Of a DNA stretch of 64,000 nucleotides, positions 9,128 to 18,732 are shown piece after piece. This stretch comes from Rhizobium vallis (GTDB taxonomy: Bacteria; Pseudomonadota; Alphaproteobacteria; Rhizobiales; Rhizobiaceae). The notes beneath the pieces are model-generated. The model was not told where the DNA came from, did not search any database, and saw nothing but the letters and a program-made list of their open reading frames with translations. A program made the position numbers and the translations under genes. Numbering within the stretch: position 1 is the stretch's first letter; the number at the start of each line of letters is the position of its first letter. The stretch lies in assembly GCF_003985155.1 (NCBI RefSeq), contig NZ_ML133689.1, positions 310,001 to 374,000 on the forward strand. The letters run 5' to 3'.

Positions 9128-9664
9128 ATGCGCATCGACGCCGTTTCAATCGGTAAGAATCCACCTGAAGACGTCAACGTTATCGTCGAGGTTCCGGTCG
9201 GCGGTCATCCGATCAAGTATGAAATGGACAAGGAAGCCGGCACGCTCGTCGTCGACCGTTTCCTCTATACGCCGATGACCTATCCGGGCAACTATGGTTT
9301 CGTGCCGCATACACTGTCGGAAGACGGCGACCCGATCGACGTCCTGATCGCCAGCACCCGCCCGCTGGTTCCGGGCTGCGTCATCAATGTGCGCCCGATC
9401 GGCGTCCTGAAGATGGAAGACAATTCCGGCAAGGACGAGAAGATCATCGCCGTTCCGTCGCCGAAACTGACGCAGCGCTATGACAAGGTGAAGGATTACA
9501 CCGATCTTCCCGAGATCACGCTGAAGCAGATCGAGCACTTCTTCGAGCACTACAAGGATCTGGAACCCGGCAAGTGGGTGAAGATCTTCGGCTGGGGCGA
9601 TTTCAAGGAAGCCGGCCAGCTCATCCTCGAAGCCGTCGAGCGCGCCAAGAAGGCGAAGGCCTGA
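9128..9664 (+). CDS. ppa: Inorganic pyrophosphatase (family I)
   Basis: 178 residues. It hydrolyses pyrophosphate to phosphate, pulling biosynthetic reactions forward, in the cytosol. The family signature DGDPIDVL has D66, D68 and D71, the catalytic metal ligands. The start at 9128 follows GCAGGAG at good spacing; the longer open frame from 9050 lacks that support. It is convergent with the DUF167 gene, with 4 nt between the stops and no terminator in the gap. Confidence 0.97.
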   Translation: MRIDAVSIGKNPPEDVNVIVEVPVGGHPIKYEMDKEAGTLVVDRFLYTPMTYPGNYGFVPHTLSEDGDPIDVLIASTRPLVPGCVINVRPIGVLKMEDNSGKDEKIIAVPSPKLTQRYDKVKDYTDLPEITLKQIEHFFEHYKDLEPGKWVKIFGWGDFKEAGQLILEAVERAKKAKA

Positions 9665-9668
9665 CCGT

Positions 9669-9980
9669 TCAGCTGAGAAACGCTTCGAGCTTTCTTGCCA
9701 AATCCTCCGGGTCGCCCTCGATCCGGAGGATTTTTTTACGCGCCGTCTCGCCGGAAATGAGGCTGACGGAAGATTTGGGAATGCCGAGAGATTTCGATAT
9801 TAGGAGGATCAGGGCCTTATTGGCCTTGCCCTTCTCGGGCACTGCTGTGACGCGTGCCTTCAGATGCGTCTCAGCCTCGCCATCCGCCTCAATGCCGTCG
9901 ATCGCATCGCGCCCGCCATTCGGCGTCAGCCGAACGGCAAGGCGCAGGTGATCGCCGAAAAGCCTCCAGGGACGGTTCAA
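9669..9980 (-). CDS. DUF167 (YggU-like) protein, TTG start
   Basis: 103 residues of the DUF167/YggU family, small cytosolic proteins of unknown function often next to yggT. The core motif [12 protein letters not shown], then [17 protein letters not shown], is typical. No ATG or GTG lies at the right place. The family N terminus ([13 protein letters not shown]) begins directly at a TTG (9978-9980) that overlaps the TGA stop of yggT, giving translational coupling. The frame stays open far upstream through yggT and the MFS gene, but that is antisense shadow. Confidence 0.85.
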   Translation of the reverse strand: MNRPWRLFGDHLRLAVRLTPNGGRDAIDGIEADGEAETHLKARVTAVPEKGKANKALILLISKSLGIPKSSVSLISGETARKKILRIEGDPEDLARKLEAFLS

Positions 9981-10291
9981 GCGACCAGCGAATAGATGAA
10001 GGGCTTGATCGGATTGTTGAGGATGGCCTGGATGAAGACGATGATCAGCAGCAGGATAATCGGCGAGATGTCGATACCGCCCAGGTTGGGCAGAAAACGG
10101 CGTATCGGCCGCAGCGCAGGCTCGGTCGCGTTGTAGAAGAACATGCCCAGCTGGTTCACAAACTGGTTGTGCGAGTTGATGACGTTGAATGCGTACAGCC
10201 ACGAGAAAATCGCGCTGGCAATGATCACGTACCAATAAATGTTCAAAGCCATATCGATGATTAGAAATATGGCTTGAATAATTCCTGCCAT
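9977..10291 (-). CDS. YggT family membrane protein
   Basis: 104 residues. Two hydrophobic segments (about 4-33 and 72-97) flank a short loop with the family motif [20 protein letters not shown]. YggT proteins are inner-membrane proteins linked to osmotic tolerance and, by synteny, to cell-division loci; the molecular role is unsettled. The start at 10291 is preferred over the 25-codon longer frame because GGAGACGGTA precedes it. It is co-transcribed and overlaps by 3 nt with the DUF167 gene. Confidence 0.88.
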   Translation of the reverse strand: MAGIIQAIFLIIDMALNIYWYVIIASAIFSWLYAFNVINSHNQFVNQLGMFFYNATEPALRPIRRFLPNLGGIDISPIILLLIIVFIQAILNNPIKPFIYSLVA

Positions 10292-10430
10292 TACCGTCTC
10301 CAGTTCGTTGTTGACAGATATGTAGACATTGGCGATTAAACGAGCAAGGGCCGTGTGGAAACGCATGGCAAATCATGTTTAACGGGTGGCTTCGCAGGCA
10401 ATTCCGCACCCGTCTTCTCGGAAAACAGCT

Positions 10431-11681
10431 ATGTCGTTTTCGCCCACCGGAGACCGTTTTGCCGCGTTCCGGCATTCGTCCTACACCCGCTTCTTCTTCG
10501 CCCGCTTCCTGCTTTCCTTCTCGCAGCAGATCGTCAGCGTCGCCGTCGGCTGGCAGATGTACGACCAGACGGGCAAGGCGATCTATCTCGGCCTGATCGG
10601 CCTGGTGCAGTTCCTGCCGTCGCTGGTGCTCATCCTCGTTACTGGCTCGGTGGCCGACCGGCGCAATCGCCGGGCGATCGCAGCGCTTTGCTCGCTGGTG
10701 AGCGCGCTCTGCACGCTGGCGCTGCTCGTCATGACGGCGACGGGGACCTTCGCGCCATGGCCTGTTTTTGCGGTGCTTCTGATCTTCGGAATCGAACGGG
10801 CCTTCATGTCGCCGGCGGTGCAGTCTCTCGCACCCAATCTCGTGCCGGAACACGCTCTTTCCAATGCGATTGCCTGGAACTCGTCGTCCTGGCAGCTCGC
10901 GGCGATCACCGGGCCGGTGCTCGGCGGTTTGCTCTATGGCGTCAGCGCGACGACGGCCTATACGGTGGCGGTTGTCTTTTCCGTTCTCGGTGCCGCTCTT
11001 CTCTTCATGATCCCGAAGCCGGAACAGAAGACGACGGGTGAGGCCAAGAGCTGGGCAATGATCCTCGGCGGCTTCAGTTTCATCCGCGCGGAAAGGGTGG
11101 TGCTCGGTGCGATCTCGCTCGATCTCTTCGCCGTGCTGCTCGGGGGTGCTACGGCACTGATGCCGATCTTCGCTCGCGATATCCTGACGCTTGGCCCCTG
11201 GGGGCTTGGACTGCTGCGCGCCGCACCGGGGCTCGGGGCTATCGTCATGGCGGTTTTCCTGGCCGTCTATCCGCTGAAGCATCGCGCCGGCATCTACATG
11301 TTCATCGGCGTCGCCCTGTTCGGCGTCGGTACGATCATCTTCGGCGCCTCGACCAATACGGAGATCTCGATTGCGGCGCTGGCGTTGATGGGCGCGGCCG
11401 ACATGGTGTCGGTCTATGTGCGCGAGAGCCTGATCGCGCTCTGGACGCCGGACGAGCTGCGTGGCCGCGTCAATGCGGTCAACATGGTCTTCGTCGGCGC
11501 TTCGAACGAGCTCGGGGAATTCAGGGCGGGCACGATGGCATCGATCTTCGGCGCGGTGCCGGCGGTCATCATCGGCGGGGTCGGAACGCTGGCGGTGGCA
11601 GCGATCTGGGCTTCGAGTTTCCCGAAATTGCGCGCAATCGATACGCTCGACGCGCCCAGCAGCGTGCAAGCCAGCACATAA
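10431..11681 (+). CDS. MFS transporter (EntS-like exporter family)
   Basis: 416 residues with about 12 membrane helices. The loop between helices 2 and 3 carries the MFS motif GSVADRRNRRA. N-terminal FRHSSYTRFFFARFLLSFSQQ and the overall pattern place it in the MFS_3/EntS-like group, which exports siderophores or drugs. The substrate cannot be read. The start at 10431 gives a conventional MFS N terminus; the frame opens 15 codons earlier. It is divergent from yggT (139 nt) and convergent with the amidotransferase gene (27 nt). Confidence 0.88.
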   Translation: MSFSPTGDRFAAFRHSSYTRFFFARFLLSFSQQIVSVAVGWQMYDQTGKAIYLGLIGLVQFLPSLVLILVTGSVADRRNRRAIAALCSLVSALCTLALLVMTATGTFAPWPVFAVLLIFGIERAFMSPAVQSLAPNLVPEHALSNAIAWNSSSWQLAAITGPVLGGLLYGVSATTAYTVAVVFSVLGAALLFMIPKPEQKTTGEAKSWAMILGGFSFIRAERVVLGAISLDLFAVLLGGATALMPIFARDILTLGPWGLGLLRAAPGLGAIVMAVFLAVYPLKHRAGIYMFIGVALFGVGTIIFGASTNTEISIAALALMGAADMVSVYVRESLIALWTPDELRGRVNAVNMVFVGASNELGEFRAGTMASIFGAVPAVIIGGVGTLAVAAIWASSFPKLRAIDTLDAPSSVQAST

Positions 11682-11708
11682 GACAGGGCGTCTTGCCGGA
11701 TGCGGCCT

Positions 11709-12482
11709 CTACGCGGGTAGGGTGATCGGGGAGGGTGCCTTCACCGTCTTGCCTTCGAAGACGATATCGAGAAATTCGGTCAGCCAGGCTTTGAGAGGCG
11801 CGTCGAACAGCATGCGGCCTTCGAGATGTTCGCGACCCTGCTGGGCGTTCGGCAGAATGAAGCGGTGCGCGCCGTGCACCACCCAGCGATGCATCATCAC
11901 CCGGGTGAGCTCGGCATGGAACTGCAGGCCCCAGGCGTTGCCGTCATAACGGAAGGCCTGGTTCGGGTAAGCGTCACCTTCGGCCAGGAGATCGGCGCCG
12001 TGCGGCAGCTCGAAGCCCTCGCGATGGAAGTGATAGACCATCTTCGGCCAGTGCATTAGCAGCCGGCCTCTCTCGGTCGGCCGCAGCGGGTACCAGCCGA
12101 TCTCCGTCGAGCCGTCGGCATTCGACTGCACCTTGCCGCCGAGATGATGAACCAGCATCTGCGCGCCGAGGCAAATGCCGAGATAGGGGCGTTTTTCCCG
12201 CAAGGGAATATTGATCCAGTCGATCTCTTTCTTGATGAAGTCATCGGGATCATTGGCGCTCATCGGCCCGCCGAAAACGACGGCGCCGGCATGATCTTCG
12301 AGCGTCGTCGGAAGCGACTCGCCGAGAACCGGCCGACGGATATCGAGACGATAGCCTTTTTCGACGAGCAACTGGCCGACGCGGCCCGGGCTCGACCGTT
12401 CCTGGTGCAGGACGATGAGGATCGGACGCCGGTCGCGGTTCGGGTATCGCTCAATCGCTGTCATCTTGGACAACCTGGACAT
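11709..12482 (-). CDS. Class I glutamine amidotransferase
   Basis: 257 residues. It has a class I glutaminase triad: nucleophile C104 in LGICLGAQML and the H189/E191 pair in LQFHAEL. It resembles GMP-synthase-type amidotransferase domains that stand alone; the acceptor of the released ammonia is unknown. The first ATG (12482) has CAGGGTGAC before it; a second at 12464 is possible. It overlaps the terB gene by 32 nt, is last in the hem operon, and converges with the MFS gene. Confidence 0.87.
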   Translation of the reverse strand: MSRLSKMTAIERYPNRDRRPILIVLHQERSSPGRVGQLLVEKGYRLDIRRPVLGESLPTTLEDHAGAVVFGGPMSANDPDDFIKKEIDWINIPLREKRPYLGICLGAQMLVHHLGGKVQSNADGSTEIGWYPLRPTERGRLLMHWPKMVYHFHREGFELPHGADLLAEGDAYPNQAFRYDGNAWGLQFHAELTRVMMHRWVVHGAHRFILPNAQQGREHLEGRMLFDAPLKAWLTEFLDIVFEGKTVKAPSPITLPA

Positions 12483-12936
12483 CGGTCACCCTGGCGGCGG
12501 CCTCCTGCCGTTTCTGGATGCGCTCGCGCGAGGAGACGCCGAGCAGATCAGCGATGCGCCAGATCACATGGTCCTCCATCTCGCTGCGCTCGCCATCGGC
12601 ATAGACGATATCCCAGAGGATGCCGATCAGCTCCAGCCGTTGCTCTGCGTTGAGATGGCGCTTCAGGTCGGCGGTAAAGCGATAATAGTCGACGGCAGAG
12701 CTTTCGGCCTCGAGGCCGGCGGCCATCAGCGCTTCGAGCTGCTTGCCATCGAGCGCATATTGCTCCTTCAGGAGCTTGCGCAGCCGTTTCTTCTCACTGG
12801 CCTTGATCCGGCCGTCGGCCTCCATGACCTGCATGCAGAGCGCCGCCACCGCGATGCGCGGATCATCCGGGGCGAAAGCTTTCCGGGAGTGATCGGCGGT
12901 GAGCTTCTGGAAGAATGCCTGAAAGCGTTCGAACAT
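12451..12936 (-). CDS. TerB family protein
   Basis: 161 residues, all helical. It has the TerB/DjlA-type repeat with acidic metal-binding loops: MEADGRIKASEKKRL (about 37-51) and YADGERSEMEDHVIW. The domain is named from tellurite resistance, but in operons like this one it is more likely a membrane-associated stress or scaffold protein. It starts 17 nt after hemY. It has no signal peptide. Confidence 0.85.
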   Translation of the reverse strand: MFERFQAFFQKLTADHSRKAFAPDDPRIAVAALCMQVMEADGRIKASEKKRLRKLLKEQYALDGKQLEALMAAGLEAESSAVDYYRFTADLKRHLNAEQRLELIGILWDIVYADGERSEMEDHVIWRIADLLGVSSRERIQKRQEAAARVTDVQVVQDDSD

Positions 12937-12953
12937 GCGGTTTTGGTTCCATT

Positions 12954-14567
12954 TCAGAAGAGGCGAAGCCGTGTCTTGGGTTCCGGTTCCGCCCTGGTGT
13001 CGCGAACGCCGGGATCATCCGGCAATCCGCCAAAGAAGGGCTTTGCCTCGTGCGGCGTCGGCGCTTTATCGCTCGCGGCCGGCTCGACCGGCTTCGGTTT
13101 TGCCCGCGCCGGGGCCGGCGTGGGGCGCACGGCCTCGGCAATCGTCGCAGCGCGTTCCAGTTCGATGATGCGATGATCGTTGACCGGACTTTCCGGCTTG
13201 ACGTCCCGCAGCGGCGGCAGCGTCTTCAGGGCGGTTTCGATCGAGGCGGGCTGCGACCCATCCTCGATCGGACCTTCGATCTGGCCGAAGGGCGCCTTCC
13301 ATTCGAAGGCGTCGAGGCGGCCGGTTATGGGCGATACCGGCAGCCATTTGTCCGATACGAAGCCATCCGCCACCCAGGCCGGGTCGCGCGGCGCCTTGAG
13401 CGCCTGGGCGAGCCAGTGGCGCACGCGGCCCTGGTCGCCGGTTTCGGCTTCCTCGATGTCGGCGAGCAGCAGAAAGGCTGCCTCGCGCGGCTGCATGCGG
13501 GCGGCCGCTTCCGCCTTGGCGCGGGCCTTGGCAAACTCCTGGGCGTCGAGCGCCGCCTGGGCGACGACGAGGAGAGATTCGACGTTATTCGGGCGCATCC
13601 CTTCCAGCCGTTCGGCTCGCTTCAGCCGGTCGAGCGTGGAATCGCCGCTGCGGGCTCTGACATAGGTGCGGCCGATTTCGGGATGAGGGCCCGATTTCCA
13701 TGCCTGCTCGAGGATCGAGGCGGCCTTGCGCAAGCCGCCTTCGCGGAAGAGCGCCTTTGCAGCGATGAGGGCGGCCGGAATGAAATCGGAGGAAAGCTTC
13801 AGTGCCTGCAGCGCGTCGTCGCGGGCACCGGCCGGGTCGCTTTCGAGCTTCTCGCCGGCCCGCGCCGTCAGGAGAACGGCGTGCAGGCGGTTGGCCTCGG
13901 CCTTTTCGACGACGCGAGCGGCCTTCTGCTGTTCCAGCAGACGGATCGCATCGTCCCAACGGCCGGCCTGGCTGCGATATTCGAGCGTCGCCTGCGCTGC
14001 CCAGGGCAGGTAAGGTGCGTTGTCGGCCGCCTTCTCGGCATATTGACGTGCGGCTTCGTTGGCCCCGAGGCGGCGGGCCTCCAAATAGAGGCCGCGCAGA
14101 CCGAGCTCGCGCGTTTCGGGATCGTTGGCCATGGCTTCGAATTTGGCGCGCGCCTCGTCATGGCGCCCTTCGATCAGCGCGGCCTGGGCCTCGAGCAGGT
14201 TGATCAGCGGCTCCTGATCGGCGCGGATGAGTCCGCGCGAACGGGCGGCCATCTTGCGGGCAAGCAACGCATTGCCGGCGCCGGCGGCGATCAGGCCTGT
14301 CGACAGCGCCTGGTAGCCGCGGTCACGCTTGCGGGCGCGGAAATAACGGGTCACCGAATGCGGCGAAGTCCAGATCAGGCGGACGAACCACCAGGCGATC
14401 ATCACAGCGGCGACGAGGGCGATGATCGCGCTCACGGCGACGATCAGCTTCGTCTGGTAGATCTGGCCTTCCCAGATCAACGAGAGGTCGCCGGGACGGT
14501 CGGCGAACCAGGAAAAGCCATAGGCGAGAAGCAGCACGAAGAGGGCGAAGACGACAAGTCTGATCAT
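12954..14567 (-). CDS. hemY: HemY-like TPR membrane protein
   Basis: 537 residues. N-terminal membrane segments (about 1-22 and 42-62) are separated by the HemY_N motif (SWFADRPGDLSLIWEGQIYQ). A long TPR-rich helical region and a proline/alanine-rich, low-complexity C terminus follow. This is the HemY of proteobacterial hemCDXY operons, not the protoporphyrinogen oxidase of the same name. Its role in haem synthesis is inferred from linkage; TPRs suggest a scaffold. The start at 14567 has AAGGGTAAG upstream and lies 4 nt after the mitofilin gene; the 51-codon upstream extension is antisense-like. Confidence 0.9.
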   Translation of the reverse strand: MIRLVVFALFVLLLAYGFSWFADRPGDLSLIWEGQIYQTKLIVAVSAIIALVAAVMIAWWFVRLIWTSPHSVTRYFRARKRDRGYQALSTGLIAAGAGNALLARKMAARSRGLIRADQEPLINLLEAQAALIEGRHDEARAKFEAMANDPETRELGLRGLYLEARRLGANEAARQYAEKAADNAPYLPWAAQATLEYRSQAGRWDDAIRLLEQQKAARVVEKAEANRLHAVLLTARAGEKLESDPAGARDDALQALKLSSDFIPAALIAAKALFREGGLRKAASILEQAWKSGPHPEIGRTYVRARSGDSTLDRLKRAERLEGMRPNNVESLLVVAQAALDAQEFAKARAKAEAAARMQPREAAFLLLADIEEAETGDQGRVRHWLAQALKAPRDPAWVADGFVSDKWLPVSPITGRLDAFEWKAPFGQIEGPIEDGSQPASIETALKTLPPLRDVKPESPVNDHRIIELERAATIAEAVRPTPAPARAKPKPVEPAASDKAPTPHEAKPFFGGLPDDPGVRDTRAEPEPKTRLRLF

Positions 14568-14571
14568 GATC

Positions 14572-15828
14572 TTACCCTTGCTTGCCGGTGCCGCTGACCG
14601 CTTTCGACAGCGCCCCGCCGACCAGTTCCTCGACACGGATGCGCGCTTCCAGCGACTGCTTGAAGGCGGCGGAAGCCTGCTTGCCCTGAGCAGGCAGGCT
14701 ATTCCATTCGGCCGAAGCACCGGGCAGATCGCCGTTCTTCACCTTGTCCTCCATGCGGGCGGCGATCGCTTCAACGCTCTCGCCCTCGATATTGCCGACG
14801 GGACGGACCGTTACCAGCGATTTTGCGCTCGCCATCAGGCGATCCGACCAGCTCTGGTTCGGATCCGGCTGGTTGACGGCTTCGACGATTGCTGTGGCAA
14901 CATCGGGAACCTGACGCACCAACTCGGCGCGCGAGGGAATGCCGGTCTCGGCAAAGGTGCGCAGGTCGGCGACGGCGGGATCGTCAGGCGCGACGCCGGC
15001 GAAAGTATCGAGTTCGGCAAGAAACGGGCCGCCGCGATCGATCGCCGCCTTAAGGGCGGCTGCCGCGATTGCCCGGGCGACGGCGACATCCTCCCGCGGC
15101 TCGTTGAGCTTCTTCTCGGCCTCTTCGAGGCGCTTGGCGATATCGGCGCCGCTGCTCGTCTGTTGCTCGGAGGATTGTGTAAGCGTGGCGCGCAGCTGGT
15201 CGACCTGAGCGCTCAGCTCCGCAATCTTCTGGTTGAGCGCATCGACATTCGTTGAATCTGCCGGCGCGCCGGTTGCAGGGGCATTGGCTGCTGCAATTTC
15301 CAGCGCGGCGAGACGTTTTTCGAGCGCACCGTCGCCGGTGCTTGCCGGGTTGGCGGCGAGATTGGCGACGGCCTGTTTCAAGCCGTCGATTTCGCCTGAG
15401 AGATCCGCGATCACAGGCGAGGCCGTTTGCGGCGATGGGGAAGTCGGGAGGTAGCCGGCATATTGAATGGCGCCGGCACCAAGCAGGGCGATGAGGCCGC
15501 CGACGATGCCAGCGGCGACGAGACCGGAGGTGGCGGCGCCTCTCGGGGCGGGCTGTTCGGCAGGCGGCGTGAAGGAAGGTTCAGGGGCTGCGGCTTCTTC
15601 CTCCCGCGTATCCGCCGCCTTCATGGGCTCGTCTTCAGCTTGGGCGTGCGAGGCGGTTTCGGTTTCGGGCAATGTGTCGGCATCGGCGGAAGTGCTGTCA
15701 GTATGGCCGGCATCGTTCTCCACCGGCTTTTCGGTATCGGCTGCGGAAGCGAATTCCTGTGCATCGAGGTCGATCGTGACCGGCTCGTCGGCGCTTTTCG
15801 AATGGCGTGGCGGGTTTCCCGATACCAT
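14572..15828 (-). CDS. Bacterial mitofilin (Mic60-like, COG4223) protein
   Basis: 418 residues. An acidic disordered N terminus (1-95) leads to one membrane helix (about 100-122, GLVAAGIVGGLIALLGAGAI). A coiled coil follows (about 140-265: LEKRLAALEIAAANAP, KIAELSAQVDQLRATL), then a C-terminal mitofilin-type helical domain. This order matches the alphaproteobacterial Mic60 homologues, which deform membranes and are coded next to hemY. The start at 15828 is fixed by AAAGAGGA four bases upstream; two ATGs further up (15849, 15876) lack such a site. It lies between hemD and hemY in the operon. Confidence 0.9.
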   Translation of the reverse strand: MVSGNPPRHSKSADEPVTIDLDAQEFASAADTEKPVENDAGHTDSTSADADTLPETETASHAQAEDEPMKAADTREEEAAAPEPSFTPPAEQPAPRGAATSGLVAAGIVGGLIALLGAGAIQYAGYLPTSPSPQTASPVIADLSGEIDGLKQAVANLAANPASTGDGALEKRLAALEIAAANAPATGAPADSTNVDALNQKIAELSAQVDQLRATLTQSSEQQTSSGADIAKRLEEAEKKLNEPREDVAVARAIAAAALKAAIDRGGPFLAELDTFAGVAPDDPAVADLRTFAETGIPSRAELVRQVPDVATAIVEAVNQPDPNQSWSDRLMASAKSLVTVRPVGNIEGESVEAIAARMEDKVKNGDLPGASAEWNSLPAQGKQASAAFKQSLEARIRVEELVGGALSKAVSGTGKQG

Positions 15829-15917
15829 GAGGTCCTCTTTATCCTGCATTGCAACGAAACTAGACAGTGATGCCATTTAAGGGAAGAGGTTAGATCAAAT
15901 TTGGGCGGCTAGAGCCT

Positions 15918-16625
15918 TCAAAGCAGCGACAAAAGGCTTCCCTCATCCGGCATCGGCGCTATCGCCACATTTTTTTTCAGAGCCGCCGGGATGGCCTCCG
16001 CCACCGTCTCGCTGAGGCAGAGAAGGCGGATTCCGCTGCCTTGCGGCAGGGCGGATCGAAGTTCGGCGACGTGAAAGAAATCGTCGGCCGTCTGGCGCGA
16101 ATAAAAGAGGATGGCGTCAGGGCCACGACCGGAGAAAATCGCTTCGATCTCGGCCGGATCGGGGGCGAGCGGCTGCATGCGATAACATTCGGCGATGGAA
16201 AAGCGCATGCCGAGTTCGCGCAATCTTTCTTCGAACGTTTCGGCGCGCGGCAGGCCGGCAAGATAGAGCAACCCGTCGGCTCCCCGCGCCGCGACGAGAT
16301 CGGCAAGATCGCGGCCGTTGCCGGAGGATGAGGAAACCGATCGGAAGCCGAGGCTCTCCGCCTTTTTCGCTGTCGCCTCCCCGACCGCGAAAAGCGGGCG
16401 GGTAAGATGCGGGCGAATTGCCTCGCCGAGCGTGGAAATGACCCGGATGGCTTCCGCGCTGGTCACCGCGATCGCGCCGCTGGTGGCCACGAGCGCGTCT
16501 GCTGCTGCGGCGTTGACGTGCAGCGGTCGACGCAGCGGCAATAGCAGGGGCTCATGGCCCAGATCGCGCAAACGTCGGGCAGTTTGCTCGGCCGAATGCG
16601 CGGGGCGGGTGACGAGCACGAGCAT
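15918..16625 (-). CDS. hemD: Uroporphyrinogen-III synthase
   Basis: 235 residues. It closes and inverts ring D of hydroxymethylbilane to give uroporphyrinogen III, the branch point to haem and cobalamin. Sequence is weakly conserved in this family, but the two-domain layout, the N-terminal VLVTRPAHSAEQTARRL and the GPDAILFYSRQTADDF stretch fit. The start MLVLVTRP at 16625 is 7 nt after the hemC stop. A longer frame through hemC is shadow. Confidence 0.93.
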   Translation of the reverse strand: MLVLVTRPAHSAEQTARRLRDLGHEPLLLPLRRPLHVNAAAADALVATSGAIAVTSAEAIRVISTLGEAIRPHLTRPLFAVGEATAKKAESLGFRSVSSSSGNGRDLADLVAARGADGLLYLAGLPRAETFEERLRELGMRFSIAECYRMQPLAPDPAEIEAIFSGRGPDAILFYSRQTADDFFHVAELRSALPQGSGIRLLCLSETVAEAIPAALKKNVAIAPMPDEGSLLSLL

Positions 16626-16632
16626 CGCCGCT

Positions 16633-17562
16633 TCAGCGCCAGTCGTCGAAGAAGGCGCTGCCGGCCCTTGCGCGCACATCCTGGCCGGCGCGGGTGCCAA
16701 GGGCGGCCGCATCGCGGCGGTGGCCGTCGGTCGTCACGGTATGCTGGCTGCGGCCATCCGGCGTAATGATGAGGCCGGAGAAGCGGATCAGGTCGCCTTC
16801 GCAGACGGCGTAACCGCCGATCGGCGTGCGGCAGGAGCCGTCGAGAGCGGCGAGGAAGGCGCGTTCGCAGGAGACGGTGTCAAAGGTCGTGATATCGTTG
16901 ATCGGGGCCAAGAGATCGTCAATCCCCGTGTCGCCGATACGGCTTTCGATGCAGATCGCCCCCTGCGCCGGCGCCGGCGGGAAAGTGTCGGGGTCGAGGA
17001 TATCGGTCAGTACCTCGACTTTGCCGAGACGTTTCAGGCCGGCAAGCGCCAGCAGGGTCGCGTCCACCTGGCCCTCTTCGAGCTTGCGCAGGCGCGTTTC
17101 TACCGCGCCACGGAAGGTGACGACGTTGATGTCAGGCCGCATGCGGCGGATCAGCGCCTGGCGACGCAGCGATGAGGAGCCGACGGTGGCGCCATGCGGC
17201 AGGTCGATCAGCTTGGGTGCGGTGCGGCCGATAACGGCGTCGCGGATATCCTCGCGCGGCAGATAGGCGGAGAGGTAAAGGCCATCGGGCAGGTGCGTCG
17301 GCATGTCCTTGGTGGAGTGGACGGCGAAATCCAGCTCGCCCGATGTAAGCTGCTGTTCGAGCTCTTCGGTGAAGAGGCCCTTGCCGCCGATCTCGGCGAG
17401 CGACCGGTCGGTGATGCGGTCACCCTTGGTCGTCAGCACGACGATTTCGAACATCTCCTCGGGCAGGTTATGCGCCGCCATCAGCCTGTCGCGGGCCTCA
17501 TGCGCCTGGGCAAGCGCCAGCGGGCTGCCTCGCGTGCCGATCCGGAAAGGTTTTGTTTGCAT
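16633..17562 (-). CDS. hemC: Hydroxymethylbilane synthase (porphobilinogen deaminase)
   Basis: 309 residues, family length. It polymerises four porphobilinogens into hydroxymethylbilane. C244 in [13 protein letters not shown] carries the dipyrromethane cofactor. Substrate-binding arginines lie in SSSLRRQA (129-136) and in [12 protein letters not shown], and the N-terminal [12 protein letters not shown] is diagnostic. The start at 17562 is the family start. It is first in the operon hemC-hemD-mic60-hemY-terB and divergent from tsaD with 72 nt between the start codons. Confidence 0.97.
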   Translation of the reverse strand: MQTKPFRIGTRGSPLALAQAHEARDRLMAAHNLPEEMFEIVVLTTKGDRITDRSLAEIGGKGLFTEELEQQLTSGELDFAVHSTKDMPTHLPDGLYLSAYLPREDIRDAVIGRTAPKLIDLPHGATVGSSSLRRQALIRRMRPDINVVTFRGAVETRLRKLEEGQVDATLLALAGLKRLGKVEVLTDILDPDTFPPAPAQGAICIESRIGDTGIDDLLAPINDITTFDTVSCERAFLAALDGSCRTPIGGYAVCEGDLIRFSGLIITPDGRSQHTVTTDGHRRDAAALGTRAGQDVRARAGSAFFDDWR

Positions 17563-17634
17563 CAGCTCTGTTCCGTTGTTACCGGAGTTCTCGTAAACGG
17601 GTTTCCGTACCATCGCAATCAACGAACAGGCCTC

Positions 17635-18732
17635 ATGGTTCCCTTTCTGCGCATTCTCGGCATCGAAACAAGCTGCGACGAGACCGCCGCGGCAGTTGTC
17701 GAGCGCGATGCGGAAGGCCATTCCAAGGTGCTGTCCGACGTGGTGCTTTCCCAGCTCGACGAGCACAGCGCCTATGGCGGCGTGGTGCCGGAGATTGCGG
17801 CGCGCGCCCATGTCGAGGCGCTGGACGAGCTGATCGAGGAGGCCTTAGCGCGCGCCAATGTGTCGCTGGCTGACGTCGATGCCATTGCCGCCACTTCGGG
17901 GCCGGGGCTGATCGGCGGGCTGCTTGTCGGATTGATGACCGGCAAGGCGATCGCAAGAGCCGCCGGCAAGCCGCTCTATGCCGTCAACCATCTCGAAGGT
18001 CATGCGCTGACGGCGCGGCTGACGGATGGGCTTTCCTTCCCCTATCTGATGCTGCTCGTCTCGGGCGGCCATACCCAACTGATCCTGGTGCGCGGCGTCG
18101 GACAATATGAGCGCTGGGGCACGACGATCGACGATGCGCTCGGCGAAGCCTTCGACAAGACGGCAAAGCTGCTCGGGCTGCCCTATCCCGGCGGCCCGGC
18201 GGTGGAGCGGATGGCGCGGGATGGCAATCCCGATCGTTTCAATTTTCCGCGCCCGCTGGTCGGCGAGGCGCGGCTCGATTTCTCCTTTTCCGGCCTGAAG
18301 ACGGCAGTGCGGCAGGCCGCACAGGAGATCGCGCCGCTTAGCGATCAGGATGTCGCCGATATTTGCGCCTCGTTCCAGAAGGCGATTTCGCGGACGCTGA
18401 AGGACCGCATCGGCCGCGGCCTGCAGCGGTTCAAGGCGGAATTCCCTGTAACCGGCGAGGAGCCGGCGCTCGTCGTTGCCGGCGGCGTCGCCGCCAATCT
18501 CGAGCTGCGCGGCACGCTGCAGGCGCTCTGCGACAAGAACGGTTTCCGCTTCATCGCACCGCCGCTGAACCTCTGCACCGACAATGCGGTGATGATCGCT
18601 TGGGCAGGGCTCGAGCGGATGGCGACCGGTGCCGCGCCTGACACACTCGACGTACAGCCGCGCTCGCGCTGGCCGCTCGATTCCAACGCGGAGACGCTGA
18701 TCGGGTTCGGAAAAAGAGGGGCGAAGGCATGA
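17635..18732 (+). CDS. tsaD: tRNA N6-threonylcarbamoyladenosine transferase TsaD
   Basis: 365 residues. It transfers the threonylcarbamoyl group to A37 of ANN-decoding tRNAs together with TsaB/TsaE. The N terminus [16 protein letters not shown], the metal-binding HLEGH motif and [10 protein letters not shown] are diagnostic of the Kae1/Qri7/Gcp family. It uses ATG 17635, not the far upstream in-frame start that lies antisense to hemC. Its stop overlaps the gpsA start (ATGA), so the two are translationally coupled. Confidence 0.97.
   Translation: MVPFLRILGIETSCDETAAAVVERDAEGHSKVLSDVVLSQLDEHSAYGGVVPEIAARAHVEALDELIEEALARANVSLADVDAIAATSGPGLIGGLLVGLMTGKAIARAAGKPLYAVNHLEGHALTARLTDGLSFPYLMLLVSGGHTQLILVRGVGQYERWGTTIDDALGEAFDKTAKLLGLPYPGGPAVERMARDGNPDRFNFPRPLVGEARLDFSFSGLKTAVRQAAQEIAPLSDQDVADICASFQKAISRTLKDRIGRGLQRFKAEFPVTGEEPALVVAGGVAANLELRGTLQALCDKNGFRFIAPPLNLCTDNAVMIAWAGLERMATGAAPDTLDVQPRSRWPLDSNAETLIGFGKRGAKA

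Noticed and set aside
9981..11669. Upstream extension of the DUF167 frame
   Set aside because: Only the last 103 codons match a family; the rest is antisense to the MFS gene and overlaps yggT out of frame.
12451..12936. Tellurite-resistance cluster
   Set aside because: Only a TerB-domain protein is present; no TerC, TerD, TerZ or TelA gene is nearby.
12915..14597. 560-codon plus-strand frame
   Set aside because: Antisense to hemY; no start site and no recognisable domain.
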